A DNA stretch of 64,000 nt from Pseudomonas poae (lineage in GTDB: Bacteria; Pseudomonadota; Gammaproteobacteria; Pseudomonadales; Pseudomonadaceae): contig CP034537.1 in the NCBI GenBank assembly GCA_004000515.1, forward strand, positions 3,176,001-3,240,000, in the 5' to 3' direction. Shown here in pieces: positions 46,402-57,770 of the stretch. A model generated the notes under the pieces. It was not told the DNA's origin. It was given only the letters and a program-made list of their open reading frames with translations, and ran no database searches. The first letter of the stretch is position 1. The number at the start of each line of letters is the position of its first letter. A program made the translations under genes and the position numbers.

Positions 46402-46617
46402 TTAGCCGACGGCGTGAAGTTCGTTGAGTCTGTGGATGCCCGCAGTGCCAGTCATACCGTCCCAGTTGTCGCCGCGTCCTTCTCGCCAGCCGTTGATCCA
46501 GGCTTGGCGTACCGACGGTAGAGTAAATGGGCAAAGCTCACGGGATTTGCCATGAACGCCATATTGATATCCGCGTAAAAATGCTCTTTCCAACGGATCA
46601 CGCTTAAGTCTTCTCAT
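46402..46617 (-). CDS. rmf: Ribosome modulation factor
   Basis: 71 residues, very basic. MRRLKRDPLERAFLRGYQYG and RQAWINGWREGRGDNW are the RMF signature. It binds stationary-phase ribosomes and turns them into 100S dimers. It is transcribed alone; its leader contains a row of hairpins. Confidence 0.95.
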   Translation of the reverse strand: MRRLKRDPLERAFLRGYQYGVHGKSRELCPFTLPSVRQAWINGWREGRGDNWDGMTGTAGIHRLNELHAVG

Positions 46618-46760
46618 AGGGTGTTTCCCTCACTTGTTGACTGTCTTGATATCCTTCGGCCTCGTCTGAGGCCGGGCAGAGTTTTTCTGCCGTTGGTGGG
46701 CTCGCTGCCGGCGTGGCGAGCCAATGTGTCGGCGTCGTTACGGCGCCAACCTGTGTTGAG
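46618..46760 (-). other. Structured leader of rmf with four hairpins
   Basis: Within 90 bases upstream of rmf four inverted repeats are seen: GGCCTC/GAGGCC at 46658-46673, GGCAGA/TCTGCC at 46675-46691, GGCTCGC/GCGAGCC at 46699-46722, and GGCG(TC)G/C(GG)CGCC at 46731-46747 with one mismatch in the RNA. None is followed by a U-run. They probably stabilise or regulate the mRNA. Confidence 0.5.
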
Positions 46761-47145
46761 TTCTAACCAATAGGTCACATGGATTCAATGATCGTTTTGT
46801 CATAAGCACGTAACGATAACGATGCTATAGCCATAAGCTGGGATGGCTTTTCGCCCCATTTGTAGGGCAAAGCCAGCTATGATGCACCCTGCAAAGAGGA
46901 TGGGTTTAATCCTTTAGTGAGAATGCCCGCTCGTTGCAGTCGGTTATTATTCGACGAAGGGTCGCAATGTTTCTTTTGTTGCGCAAAAATTTTTCTCTGC
47001 CCCGTCAATAAAGGCCCAAAGGCCCGCCAGATGGTGGGACGGCACATTCGTGCCACGCGAGCACTCTTCAAGAAAAGTGCTTGATTGAAAACCGAGCCGG
47101 CGATGCGTCGCCCGCTCATTTATTGCTGAAAAGCCTGGAATGCCC
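46761..47145. other. Intergenic region with no gene seen, promoters of rmf and rlmKL
   Basis: No credible gene on either strand; short frames at 46877-47119 and 46947-47276 on the minus strand have no ribosome site and no recognisable product. An A/T-rich patch at 46770-46850 is a likely promoter area for rmf. Confidence 0.4.
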
Positions 47146-49409
47146 ATGTCGGACCGTTTTGAACTCTTCCTCACTTGCCCCAAGGGCCTCGAAGGCCTGC
47201 TGATCGAGGAAGCCGTCGGGCTTGGCCTTGAGGAAGCCCGCGAGCACACCTCGGCCGTGCGCGGCATGGCCGACATGGAAACCGCCTACCGTCTGTGCCT
47301 TTGGTCACGCCTGGCCAACCGCGTGCTGCTGGTGCTCAAGCGCTTCCCGATGAAGGACGCCGAAGACCTCTACCACGGCGTGCTGGATATCGAATGGGCC
47401 GACCACATGGTCCCCGATGGCACCCTGGCGGTGGAGTTCAGTGGGCATGGCTCAGGCATCGATAACACCCACTTCGGCGCGCTGAAGGTCAAGGATGCGA
47501 TTGTCGACAAGCTGCGCACCCCGACCGGCGAACGCCCGTCCATCGACAAGATCAACCCGGACCTGCGCATTCACCTGCGCCTGGACCGTGGCGAAGCGAT
47601 CCTGTCCCTCGATCTGTCCGGCCACAGCCTGCACCAGCGCGGCTACCGCCTGCAGCAGGGGGCCGCACCCTTGAAGGAAAACCTGGCCGCAGCGATCTTG
47701 ATTCGCGCCGGCTGGCCGCGCATTGCTGCCGAAGGCGGCGCGCTGACCGACCCGATGTGCGGCGTAGGTACCTTCCTGGTGGAAGGCGCGATGATCGCCG
47801 CCGACATGGCGCCCAACCTGAATCGCGAACTGTGGGCTTTACCACGTGGCTGGGCCACGTCCCGGCGCTGTGGAAAAAACTCCACGCAGAAGCGGCTGAG
47901 CGCGCCACCATCGGCATGAACAAGCCGCCGTTGTGGGTGCGCGGCTATGAAGCTGACCCGCGTTTGATCCAGCCCGCGCGCAACAACATCGAGCGCGCCG
48001 GCCTGAGTCACTGGATCAAGGTGTACCAGGGCGAGGTCGGTACGTTCGAGCCGCGTCCGGATCAGAACCAGAAAGGCCTGGTCATCTGCAACCCGCCGTA
48101 CGGCGAGCGGCTGGGTGACGAAGCCAGCCTGTTGTACCTCTACCAGAACCTCGGCGAGCGTCTGCGCCAAGCGTGCATGGGTTGGGAAGCGGCGGTGTTT
48201 ACCGGTGCGCCAGACCTGGGCAAGCGCATGGGCATCCGCAGCCACAAGCAATACTCGTTCTGGAACGGCGCCTTGCCGTGCAAGTTGCTGTTGATCAAGG
48301 TCAACCCGGACCAGTTCGTCACCGGCGAGCGTCGTACACCGGAGCAACGCCAGGCTGAACGTGAGCAAGCCGCTTATGACCAAGCCCCGGCCGAGCCGCA
48401 AGAGCGCCAGTACAACAAGAACGGCAACCCAATCAAGCCAGCCCCGGCTCCGGTAGTCGAGCAGCCGCGCCTGAGCGAAGGCGGGCAGATGTTTGCCAAC
48501 CGCCTGCAAAAGAACCTCAAGTTGCTGGGCAAGTGGGCCAAGCGCGAAGGCGTGGATTGCTACCGCGTGTACGACGCCGATATGCCGGAATACTCCATGG
48601 CCATCGACCTGTACCACGACTGGGTCCATGTGCAGGAATACGCTGCGCCGAAGTCCATCGATCCGGAAAAAGCCTCTGCGCGCATGTTCGATGCCCTGGC
48701 TGCCATTCCCCAGGCGCTGAACATCGACAAGAGCCGTGTGGTGGTCAAGCGTCGCGAGCGCCAGAGCGGCACCAAGCAGTACGAGCGTCAAAGCGCACAG
48801 GGCAAGTTTACCGAGGTCAGCGAAGGCGGCGTGAAGCTGCTGGTAAACCTCACCGACTACCTGGACACCGGCCTGTTCCTCGACCACCGCCCGATGCGCA
48901 TGCGCATCCAGAAAGAAGCGGCCGGCAAGCGTTTCCTCAACCTGTATTGCTACACCGCCACGGCGAGTGTGCACGCAGCCAAGGGCGGCGCGCGCAGCAC
49001 CACCAGCGTCGACCTGTCCAAGACTTACCTGGACTGGGCCCGTCGCAACTTCTCCCTCAACGGTTTCTCCGACAAGAACCGTCTGGAGCAGGGTGATGTG
49101 ATGGCGTGGCTGGAGGCGAGCCGCGATGAGTTCGACCTGATCTTCATCGACCCGCCGACGTTCTCCAACTCGAAGCGCATGGAAGGCATTTTCGACGTGC
49201 AGCGTGATCACGTGCAATTGCTCGACCTGGCGATGGCGCGTCTGGCGCCAGGTGGCGTGCTGTATTTCTCGAACAACTTCCGCAAGTTCCAGCTGGAAGA
49301 CAATCTCAGCGAACGCTATGCGGTCGAGGAGATCAGCGACAAGACTATCGACCCGGACTTTGCGCGTAATGCCAAGATCCACAGGGCCTGGAAAATCACC
49401 GCGCGCTGA
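47146..49409 (+). CDS. rlmKL: Bifunctional 23S rRNA methyltransferase RlmKL, one frameshift
   Basis: 754 residues after adding one G at 47833-47835. The N-terminal part (THUMP plus methyltransferase, with DPMCGVGTFLVEGAMIAADM and ICNPPYGERLGD) makes m2G2445; the C-terminal part (RFLNLYCYTATASVHAAKGG, LIFIDPPTFSNSKRMEG) makes m7G2069. Both active sites are complete. ATG codons at 47140 and 47146 are possible starts; MSDRFELFLTCPKGLEGLL is the usual N-terminus. Confidence 0.94.
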
Positions 49410-49423
49410 TTGCCGTACACAAG

Positions 49424-49463
49424 AAGCCGCAAGCCGGGACTAATCCGGGCTTGCGGCTTTTTT
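49424..49463 (+). terminator. Rho-independent terminator of rlmKL
   Basis: AAGCCGCAAGCC and GGCTTGCGGCTT form a perfect 12-base stem around GGGACTAATCCG, followed by T6. Confidence 0.93.
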
Positions 49464-49549
49464 GCGCTGGTCAAACACTAGGCTGATGGCTATAACTTAA
49501 GGCCTAGCCAAAGTGACACCCCCGCACGCTGGCGTTGTGAGTGTTGCCT

Positions 49550-51948
49550 ATGCCGTTACAAGCTGTTCGCCCAAAGATCCTAGGCTTTATCAGTGAGCAG
49601 GCGTCGGCTTGGCTGGTGGCATTGGTGGTGGTGTTGGCAGGGTGTGCGCTGACGGTCATCATCGCCTGGGCGGCTTTTGACCTGTATGAGCAACAGGTGC
49701 GCCAGCGCTTCCAGTTGCTGGTCAACGAGCGCTATTCCCGCCTGCAGGAGCGCTTTGAGGACCAGGAACAACGCCTGAACAGCCTGCGCCGGTTTTTCGT
49801 CAACTCGGACGACGTGTCCCGCGAAGAGTTCGACGGTTTCGCCCAACCGCTGTTATTGCGGACCCGCGCCTATTCCTGGGCGCCCCGAGTATTTCGCAAC
49901 CAGCGAAATCAATTCGAGCGCGAAGTCTCCCGGCAGCTCGGCAGGCCCTTTGTTATCCGCGAGCTGAATTCGGCCGGTGAACTGGCGCCTGCGCCTGAGC
50001 GTGATGAATATGTACCGGTGCTGTACAGCCAGACCCAGAGCTTGCTGGGTTCTCCCCTAGGCTTTGATCTGTTGGCCCAGCCGCTGCGACGCGCCACCCT
50101 GGAGCGTGCGCAAAGAGCGGCAAGCTGGCGGTGTCTCAACCGATGCAACTGGTTGGTGTGGAACCTGCCTACGCCACTGGCGTGTTGTTGGTGGCGCCGG
50201 TCAGCAACCTGCCCACTGCTGAGCAATTGCGTAATGAGCCCTATGGTTATGTGATGGCCGTGATCAGCATGCGCCAACTGGTGGCCGATGGGTTGCCCAA
50301 GCCAGACCGGGATAACCTGGTGGTGCAGATTGTCGACACCTCCGACACACAAGCACGAGTGCTCTACGAATCCAGCAACGCGCTGGGCGAGAGCGATCTG
50401 ATTGCCGCACGTCGCCTGACCCTGGGGGATCACGTCTACACCCTGAGTTTGCGCCCGAGTCAGGTGTTCGACCTGGCCAACCACTCTTCCCTGAGCACCA
50501 TCCTGGCCATGGGTGGGCTGCTCAGCGTACTGCTGAGCGCCTTGCTTTACATGCTCGTCAGCCAACGCCAGCGCGCCTTGAAACTGGTGGAACAGCGCAC
50601 CGCCCAGTTACGTCTGCGCGAGCAGGAGCTGCGTGGGGCCCATGGTCAACTGCGCAGTGTGCTGAACGCCGCCACCCAGGTCGCGATCATTGCCACGGAT
50701 CTGCGCGGCGTCATCAACACATTCAACGCTGGCGCGGAAAACATGCTCGGGTTCAAGGCCGCGCAGGTGGTGGGCAGGCTGACCCTCGAAAGCCTGCATT
50801 TGGCGCCGGAGTTGGAAGCACGCTCTGCCAGCTTGAGTGTGGCGCTTGGCAAGCGCATTCCGGCGAGCCAGGCGATGCTGGTGGAAAGCCCGGACAACCT
50901 GCACGAAGCCCGCGAATGGAGTTTAAGCCGCCAGGATGGCAGCCAATTGACCGTCAATATGCTCGCCACCGTGTTGCTGGATGATCATGGTCTGTGGATC
51001 GGCCACCTGGCGATTTACCTCGATATTACCGAACAAAAGCGCGCCTATGAGGCGTTGGCCGCGCGGGACCGATTGCTGAAGAAACTCAGTGCCCACGTGC
51101 CAGGTGGGATCTTCCAGTTCACCGTCGAACCTCAGGACGACTGGCGCTTTATCTACGCCAGCGACGGCATGCGGGACATTTATGAGATCGACCCAGGGGT
51201 GCTGCAACAGGACGCAAAAGGTCTTCGAGCGCATCCACCCGCTGGATGCGGAGCGGGTGCGCGCGTCTATTCGTTTGTCGGCGTTGCAGTTGAGCCACTG
51301 GCGCGAAGAGTATCGGGTGTTGTTGCCACAGCGTGGCTTGCGTTGGATTCGCGGCGAGGCCACCCCGGAAGAATTACCTGGAGGCGGTACGTTGTGGCAC
51401 GGCTACGTGTCGGATATTTCCGATTTAAAACGGGTGGAAGAAGAGCTGCGCGCACTGTCCATCACCGACTCCCTCACCGGTATCCACAACCGGCGTTATT
51501 TCCAGGACCGTCTCAAGGCCGAAATGGTGAGGCTCAACCGCAGCTCGGGAGCCTTGTCACTGATCATGCTGGATATCGACCATTTCAAACGCATCAACGA
51601 TCAATATGGGCATGGGGTAGGCGATGGGGTGTTGCAGGAGTTGTGCAAACGTATCGGTCAACGCGTGCGCCGCACCGATGTGTTCTGCCGCCTGGGAGGT
51701 GAAGAGTTCGTGGTGTTGTGCCCCAATACCGACGGCGAACAGGCGTACAGCCTGGCGATGGAGTTGTGGCAGTCGTTGCGCAACGCACCCATGACGCCGG
51801 TGGTATCGTCACCGCCAGCTTTGGCGTGGCCAGCTGGCGCATCGATGAGGGCATTGATGGCCTGTTGCTGCGCGCCGACTCGGCGGTATACGTGGCCAAG
51901 CAGGCCGGCCGTGACCGCGTAGAGTCCGAACGAGTACAGGCCCTGTAG
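49550..51948 (+). CDS. Membrane diguanylate cyclase with CHASE-like sensor, PAS and GGDEF domains, three frameshifts
   Basis: About 799 residues after repair. A membrane segment (SAWLVALVVVLAGCALTVII) precedes a CHASE-like periplasmic sensor (LQERFEDQEQRLNSLRRFFV onwards), a second membrane segment (ILAMGGLLSVLLSALLYMLV), a PAS domain (NAATQVAIIATDLRGVINTF), a second PAS-like domain and a GGDEF domain with active site RLGGEEFVVLCPNTDG and DIDHFKRINDQYGH. GGEEF is intact, so it should make c-di-GMP; no EAL domain is present. Breaks: one A missing near 50112, one A extra near 51216, one G missing near 51802. The stop TAG is the first triplet of a REP element. GTG at 49541 is an alternative start. 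Confidence 0.88.
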
Positions 51949-52074
51949 TGAGCGGGCTTGCCCGCGCTGGTGGCGAAGCCGCCCTAACAGGGGCGCCGCA
52001 GTATTTCAGTAAAACCGAGGTGCCTGGGTTTAGGGCGGCTTCGCCACCCAGCGCGGGACAAGCCCGCTCACTAC
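51946..52074. repeat. REP-type inverted repeat, family B, supplying both flanking stop codons
   Basis: Same unit as at 27972: TAGTGAGCGGGCTTGCCCGC with GCTGGTGGCGAAGCCGCCC, and the inverted copy. The left TAG (51946-51948) ends the diguanylate cyclase and the right arm TAG (52071-52073, minus) ends dacB. The right arm has one extra A. Confidence 0.9.
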
Positions 52075-53531
52075 AGAACGGGGGCTGCGGCGGCTACTTT
52101 CGGCTGGCGATACAGCTCCAGCAGCACCTGGTCCAGCACCGATGAAGCGCCCCATGGCTTCGGATCGTTGAGAATCGCGACCACTGCCCAGGTATTGCCG
52201 TTGTTGTCGCGACTGAACCCGGCGATGGCCCGCACGGTGTTCAAGGTGCCGGTCTTGACGTGGGCTTCACCGCGCATGGCGGTGGTTTTCAGGCGTTTGC
52301 GCATCGTGCCGTCGGTGCCGGCGATCGGCAGCGAGCTGATGTATTCGGCTGCATAGGGGCTTTTCCAGGCGGCTTGCAGCATAGCGGCCATTTCGCGGGC
52401 GCTGACCCGTTCGGCACGGGACAGGCCGGAGCCGTTTTCCATCACCAGGTGCGGCGCGGTGATGCCTTTCTTCGCCAGCCACTGGCGTACCACGCGTTGC
52501 GCGGCCTTGGCGTCGTCGCCGTCGGCATCGTTACGGAACTGTGCGCCCAGGCTCAGGAACAGCTGTTGGGCCATGGTGTTGTTACTGTATTTGTTGATGT
52601 CGCGGATAATTTCCGCCAGGTCCGGCGAGAACGCCCGAGCCAGTACCTTGGCATCCTTGGGCACCGGCGCCTGGATATCGCGGCCCTGAATGGTGCCGCC
52701 CAGTTCCTGCCAGATCGCGCGTACGGCGCCGGCGGTGTAGGTCGCATGGTCCAGCAGAGACAGATACGTCTGCGAACTGCAGCCATCGGCCAACTGGCCA
52801 CTGACCGTCACGGTGACGCTGCCATCGGCGGCGGTGACCGGGTTGTAGCGCACGTCACCGGTGCACTGCTTGGCGTTGGAAACCTTGACCTGGTTGTCGA
52901 TACGGATGCTGGCAATCGGCGGCTCTACCGACACCAGTACGCGGCCAGCGTCGTTGCGGGTCACGAAGCGCAGCGCCTTGAGGTTGACCAGCAGGGCATC
53001 GGGCTTGACCAGGAACGGTTTGTTCTCGTCGTTGCCGTCGTCATTGAATTCCGGCAGTTGCGGCTGGTTGAAGAAGCCGCGGTCCAGCACCAGGTCGCCG
53101 GTGACTTGTTGTACGCCATTGGCGCGCAGGTCGCGCATCAACAGCCAGAGTTTTTCCATGTTCAGCTTGGGGTCGCCGCCGCCCTTGAGGTACAGGTTGC
53201 CATGCAACACGCCGCCACTGAGAGTGCCGTCGGTGTAGAACTCGGTTTTCCACTGGTGATTGGGGCCGAGCATTTCCAGGGCCGCGTAGGTGGTGACCAG
53301 CTTCATGGTGGACGCTGGGTTCACCGACACATCCGCGTTGAAGATGGTGGGAGTGCCCGGGCCGTTCAGGGGAATCATCACCAGGGACAGTGCGGTGTTT
53401 TGCAGTTTGGCTTTTGAAAGCGCCTGCTGGACATTCGGTGGCAGGCTGTTGTTTACGGGGGCAGCGGTAGCGGAAAAGGCCAGTGGCAGAATAAAACCGG
53501 CGAGTAGTGCTGAACGCAAAGATTTGATCAT
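52071..53531 (-). CDS. dacB: D-alanyl-D-alanine carboxypeptidase/endopeptidase (PBP4 type)
   Basis: 486 residues from the ATG at 53531. A signal peptide (MIKSLRSALLAGFILPLAFS) leads to a periplasmic PBP4-type enzyme. The three active-site motifs are seen: SxxK in VNPASTMKLVTTYAALE, SxN in KYSNNTMAQQLFLS and KTG in HVKTGTLNTVRAIAGF. It trims and cuts peptidoglycan cross-links. The frame is open 32 codons upstream but the signal peptide fixes the start. Confidence 0.93.
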   Translation of the reverse strand: MIKSLRSALLAGFILPLAFSATAAPVNNSLPPNVQQALSKAKLQNTALSLVMIPLNGPGTPTIFNADVSVNPASTMKLVTTYAALEMLGPNHQWKTEFYTDGTLSGGVLHGNLYLKGGGDPKLNMEKLWLLMRDLRANGVQQVTGDLVLDRGFFNQPQLPEFNDDGNDENKPFLVKPDALLVNLKALRFVTRNDAGRVLVSVEPPIASIRIDNQVKVSNAKQCTGDVRYNPVTAADGSVTVTVSGQLADGCSSQTYLSLLDHATYTAGAVRAIWQELGGTIQGRDIQAPVPKDAKVLARAFSPDLAEIIRDINKYSNNTMAQQLFLSLGAQFRNDADGDDAKAAQRVVRQWLAKKGITAPHLVMENGSGLSRAERVSAREMAAMLQAAWKSPYAAEYISSLPIAGTDGTMRKRLKTTAMRGEAHVKTGTLNTVRAIAGFSRDNNGNTWAVVAILNDPKPWGASSVLDQVLLELYRQPKVAAAAPVL

Positions 53532-53766
53532 AGGTGATAAGACCCTACTGCTGAGGAGGGTGAAAAAGGTGAGGGGTATGTAAGAAAATCCCTCATTAGT
53601 CATGAAAGTGTCGGCATTATGCCCCAAGGTAGGGCCACTTGTAGCTGAACGATAGCTGGTATTCGGGGTTTTTTACAGGCAAAGCGCCGCCTGTCCCAGA
53701 GAGTCGGGCAATTGCCTCCTTAAACTGCTAAAGTGCCGCCCGTTATTACTTAAGAGGATTGTTCCA

Positions 53767-54111
53767 ATGGCGACTAACCGTTCCCAGCGTCTGCGCAAAA
53801 AACTGTGCGTTGATGAATTTCAAGAGCTGGGTTTCGAACTGAACCTGGACTTCAACGAAGGCCTGAGTGAAGAAGCTATCGACGCTTTCCTCGAAGCATT
53901 CATCAAAGAAGCCATGGAAGCCAACGGTCTGGGCTATGTTGGCGGCGACGACTACGGTCTGGTTTGCCTGCAGAAGCGCGGCTCGGTATCCGAAGAGCAA
54001 CGTGCTGCTGTTGAAGCCTGGCTGAAAACCCGTTCCGAGCTGACCAAGGCTGAAGTCAGCCCGCTGCTGGACGTGTGGTATCCGGAAAAGCCGATCAACG
54101 CGGCTAAGTGA
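53767..54111 (+). CDS. yggL: YggL family protein (DUF469)
   Basis: 114 residues, acidic: MATNRSQRLRKKLCVDEFQE, NGLGYVGGDDYGLVCLQKRG. The family is widespread in gammaproteobacteria; E. coli YggL binds the 50S subunit. Ribosome site AGAGGA precedes the ATG; a strong terminator follows. Confidence 0.9.
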   Translation: MATNRSQRLRKKLCVDEFQELGFELNLDFNEGLSEEAIDAFLEAFIKEAMEANGLGYVGGDDYGLVCLQKRGSVSEEQRAAVEAWLKTRSELTKAEVSPLLDVWYPEKPINAAK

Positions 54112-54116
54112 TACTG

Positions 54117-54148
54117 AAAAAACGGCGACCTGAGGGTCGCCGTTTTTT
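54117..54148 (+). terminator. Rho-independent terminator of yggL
   Basis: ACGGCGACC, loop TGAG, GGTCGCCGT, flanked by A-run and T6. Bidirectional, so it may also end benE. Confidence 0.93.
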
Positions 54149-54177
54149 ATGCCTGCGCCAGTTCAGAATCAGCAGCG

Positions 54178-55335
54178 TCAACACCCCGCCACAATCCCCC
54201 AGAACGCCGACCCAATGGAAAACAGCGTCAAGCCAGACGCGGTAACCATAAAGGTGATCAGCGCCGCTTCCCGCTCCTTCGGTTCATTCATGGCGATGCT
54301 CAAACCATTGATGATCGAGCCAAACAACGCCAACGCCGCAATCGACAGCACCAACTCCTTGGGCAAGGCGGCGAACAGTGCTGCCAAGGTTGCGCCGAAC
54401 ACGCCGGCAATCCCGTAGAACACCCCGCACCACACGGCGGCCGTGTAGCGCTTGTTGCGGTCTTCATGGGCGTGGGGCCCGGTGCAGATCGCCGCACTGA
54501 TCGCTGCCAGGTTGATACCATGGGAGCCAAACGGCGACAGCACCAGGGACGCCAGGCCCGTGGCGGTAATCAGTGGCGAGGCCGGTACGTTGTAGCCATC
54601 GGCACGTAAAACAGCGACTCCCGGCATGTTCTGCGACGTCATGGCCACCACGAACAGCGGGATGCCGATGCTGATGGTTGCTGCCAGGGAGAAGTGCGGT
54701 GTGGTCCACACCGGTGTTGCTACCTCCAGGTGAAAACCGCTGAAATCCAGCAAGCCCATCACCCCGGACAATGCCGTGCCAATCACCAACGCGGCCAGTA
54801 CCGCATAACGTGGCGACAGGCGCTTGATGACCAAGTAGGTGAAAAACATCCCCAGCACCAGGCCGGTACGGTGCTGGGCGGCGACGAAGATCTCACTGCC
54901 GATCTTGAACAGAATCCCCGCCAGCAGCGCCGCTGCCAATGACGCCGGGATACGCTTGACCAGTTTTTCGAAGCTGCCGGTCAGCCCGCAGAGCGTTACC
55001 AGCACTGCGCAGGTGATGTAGGCGCCGATGGCTTCGCCGTAACTCACGCCGCCCAGGCTGGTGATCAGCAGGGCCGCACCGGGGGTGGACCAGGCAATCG
55101 TGATCGGCGTGCGATACCGCAGGGACAAGCCAATGCTGCACACCGCCATGCCGATGGAAATCGCCCAGATCCACGAGGAAATTTGCGCCGTGGTCAAGCC
55201 GGCGGCTTGGCCGGCCTGGAACATCAGCACCAGGGAACTGGTATAGCCGGTCATCATGGCGATAAAACCGGCGACGACAGCCGACGGTGAAGAGTCGGCC
55301 AGCGGGCGCAGTGGCGCTTGAGTGGCGTCGGACAT
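54178..55335 (-). CDS. BenE-family benzoate/H+ symporter-like transporter
   Basis: 385 residues with about 12 hydrophobic segments. BenE features include ITIAWSTPGAALLITSLGGV, VVAMTSQNMPGVAVLRADGY and FGSHGINLAAISAAICTG. The fold is shared with nucleobase transporters, and the gene sits beside a GntR regulator and guaD, so a purine or related ring compound is a possible alternative substrate to benzoate. Divergent from the GntR gene over a 214-base gap with an operator. Confidence 0.88.
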   Translation of the reverse strand: MSDATQAPLRPLADSSPSAVVAGFIAMMTGYTSSLVLMFQAGQAAGLTTAQISSWIWAISIGMAVCSIGLSLRYRTPITIAWSTPGAALLITSLGGVSYGEAIGAYITCAVLVTLCGLTGSFEKLVKRIPASLAAALLAGILFKIGSEIFVAAQHRTGLVLGMFFTYLVIKRLSPRYAVLAALVIGTALSGVMGLLDFSGFHLEVATPVWTTPHFSLAATISIGIPLFVVAMTSQNMPGVAVLRADGYNVPASPLITATGLASLVLSPFGSHGINLAAISAAICTGPHAHEDRNKRYTAAVWCGVFYGIAGVFGATLAALFAALPKELVLSIAALALFGSIINGLSIAMNEPKEREAALITFMVTASGLTLFSIGSAFWGIVAGC

Positions 55336-55451
55336 GGAGCGGTGTTCCTTCTACCGATGAAAAATCGAATTCAAGCCTAAACTCAAACGTAACTACTCAT
55401 TGCAATACAGCCGAGGCCACAAACAGCCGTACAGTGTGTTGGCGCATTCGG

Positions 55452-55461
55452 TTGTGTACAA
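55452..55461. promoter_or_regulatory. Operator TTGTGTACAA between the BenE gene and the GntR gene
   Basis: TTGT-GT-ACAA has perfect outer arms. It matches the pattern of the site at 1484 and the prp operator at 9098. Likely autoregulation site of the adjacent FCD-type GntR protein, with control of the divergent transporter. Confidence 0.5.
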
Positions 55462-55549
55462 TGTGCCCTGTTTTTAGGTGATACTTGCCAGCGACCCGCT
55501 GTTGCCGTATTACCGTTAATTCGCCGCCGTTCTCCAAACCCGAGTGCCC

Positions 55550-56314
55550 ATGAACGAACAGTTGCAACCTCTCAAGAAAACACCGCGAGCCGGCAAGGCC
55601 GGTCGCAGCGGAACCCAGGACGATATCGTCTACGCGCATATCTTCGAAGCGATCCTCGAACAACGCCTGGCACCCGGTACCAAATTGAGTGAAGAGGCAC
55701 TGGGCGAAATCTTTGGCGTCAGCCGCACCATCATTCGCCGCGCACTTTCGCGCCTGGCCCATGAAGGCGTGGTGTTGTTGCGGCCCAATCGCGGCGCAGT
55801 GGTTGCCAGCCCGAGTGTCGAGGAAGCCCGCCAGGTCTTCATGGCGCGGCGTCTGGTGGAGCGGGCGATCACCGAATTGGCAGTGCAGCACGCCACCGCC
55901 GAGCAACTGGCCGAATTGCGCCAGATGGTCAATGACGAGCGCGACAGCTTTTCCCGTGGCGACCGTGGTGCCGGCATCCGCCTCTCCGGCGAATTCCACC
56001 TCAAGCTGGCGGAAGCTGCGAAGAACGCACCGCTGATCAGCTTCCAGCGCAGCCTGGTGTCGCAGACCTCGTTGATCATCGCCCAGTACGAAAGCGGCAA
56101 CCGCTCGCACTGCTCGTACGATGAACACACCCAGTTGATCGATGCGATCGAAGCGCGGGACGCGGTGTTGGCGGTGGATCTGATGATGCATCACATGGAT
56201 CACATCGACAGCAAGCTCAACCTCGATGAGGAAAGCGCGTCGGATGATTTGCATGCGGTGTTTTCGCATTTGCTGCAAACCAAGAAGCCGGGGCGTTCTT
56301 CCATCAAACTTTAA
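55550..56314 (+). CDS. GntR/FCD-family regulator
   Basis: 254 residues. Winged helix in LEQRLAPGTKLSEEALGEIF and SRTIIRRALSRLAHEGVVLL; FCD domain with EFHLKLAEAAKN and DEHTQLIDAIEARDA carrying the metal-binding histidines. The position next to BenE and guaD suggests control of purine catabolism. Ligand unknown. ATG at 55550 chosen; a GTG at 55544 is possible. Confidence 0.88.
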   Translation: MNEQLQPLKKTPRAGKAGRSGTQDDIVYAHIFEAILEQRLAPGTKLSEEALGEIFGVSRTIIRRALSRLAHEGVVLLRPNRGAVVASPSVEEARQVFMARRLVERAITELAVQHATAEQLAELRQMVNDERDSFSRGDRGAGIRLSGEFHLKLAEAAKNAPLISFQRSLVSQTSLIIAQYESGNRSHCSYDEHTQLIDAIEARDAVLAVDLMMHHMDHIDSKLNLDEESASDDLHAVFSHLLQTKKPGRSSIKL

Positions 56315-56340
56315 CTTCCCTGATTCACTGGGGATAAAAA

Positions 56341-56430
56341 TGTGGGAGCGGGCTTGCTCGCGAATGCAGTGGGTCAGTCACTCTATCTGGTGACTGATAC
56401 TCCGCATTCGCGAGCAAGCCCGCTCCCACA
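56341..56430. repeat. REP-type inverted repeat, family A
   Basis: Arms TGTGGGAGCGGGCTTGCTCG-CGAATGCAG and its near complement with about 30 bases between. It separates the convergent GntR and guaD genes. Confidence 0.9.
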
Positions 56431-56453
56431 TTGGTTTTATGGTGTGGCTGAAG

Positions 56454-57758
<1,305 letters not shown>

Positions 57759-57770
57759 GGTCGTCTCAAT

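Noticed and set aside
46877..47276. Minus-strand frames upstream of rlmKL
   Set aside because: No ribosome site, no recognisable domain, and they overlap the rlmKL start on the other strand.
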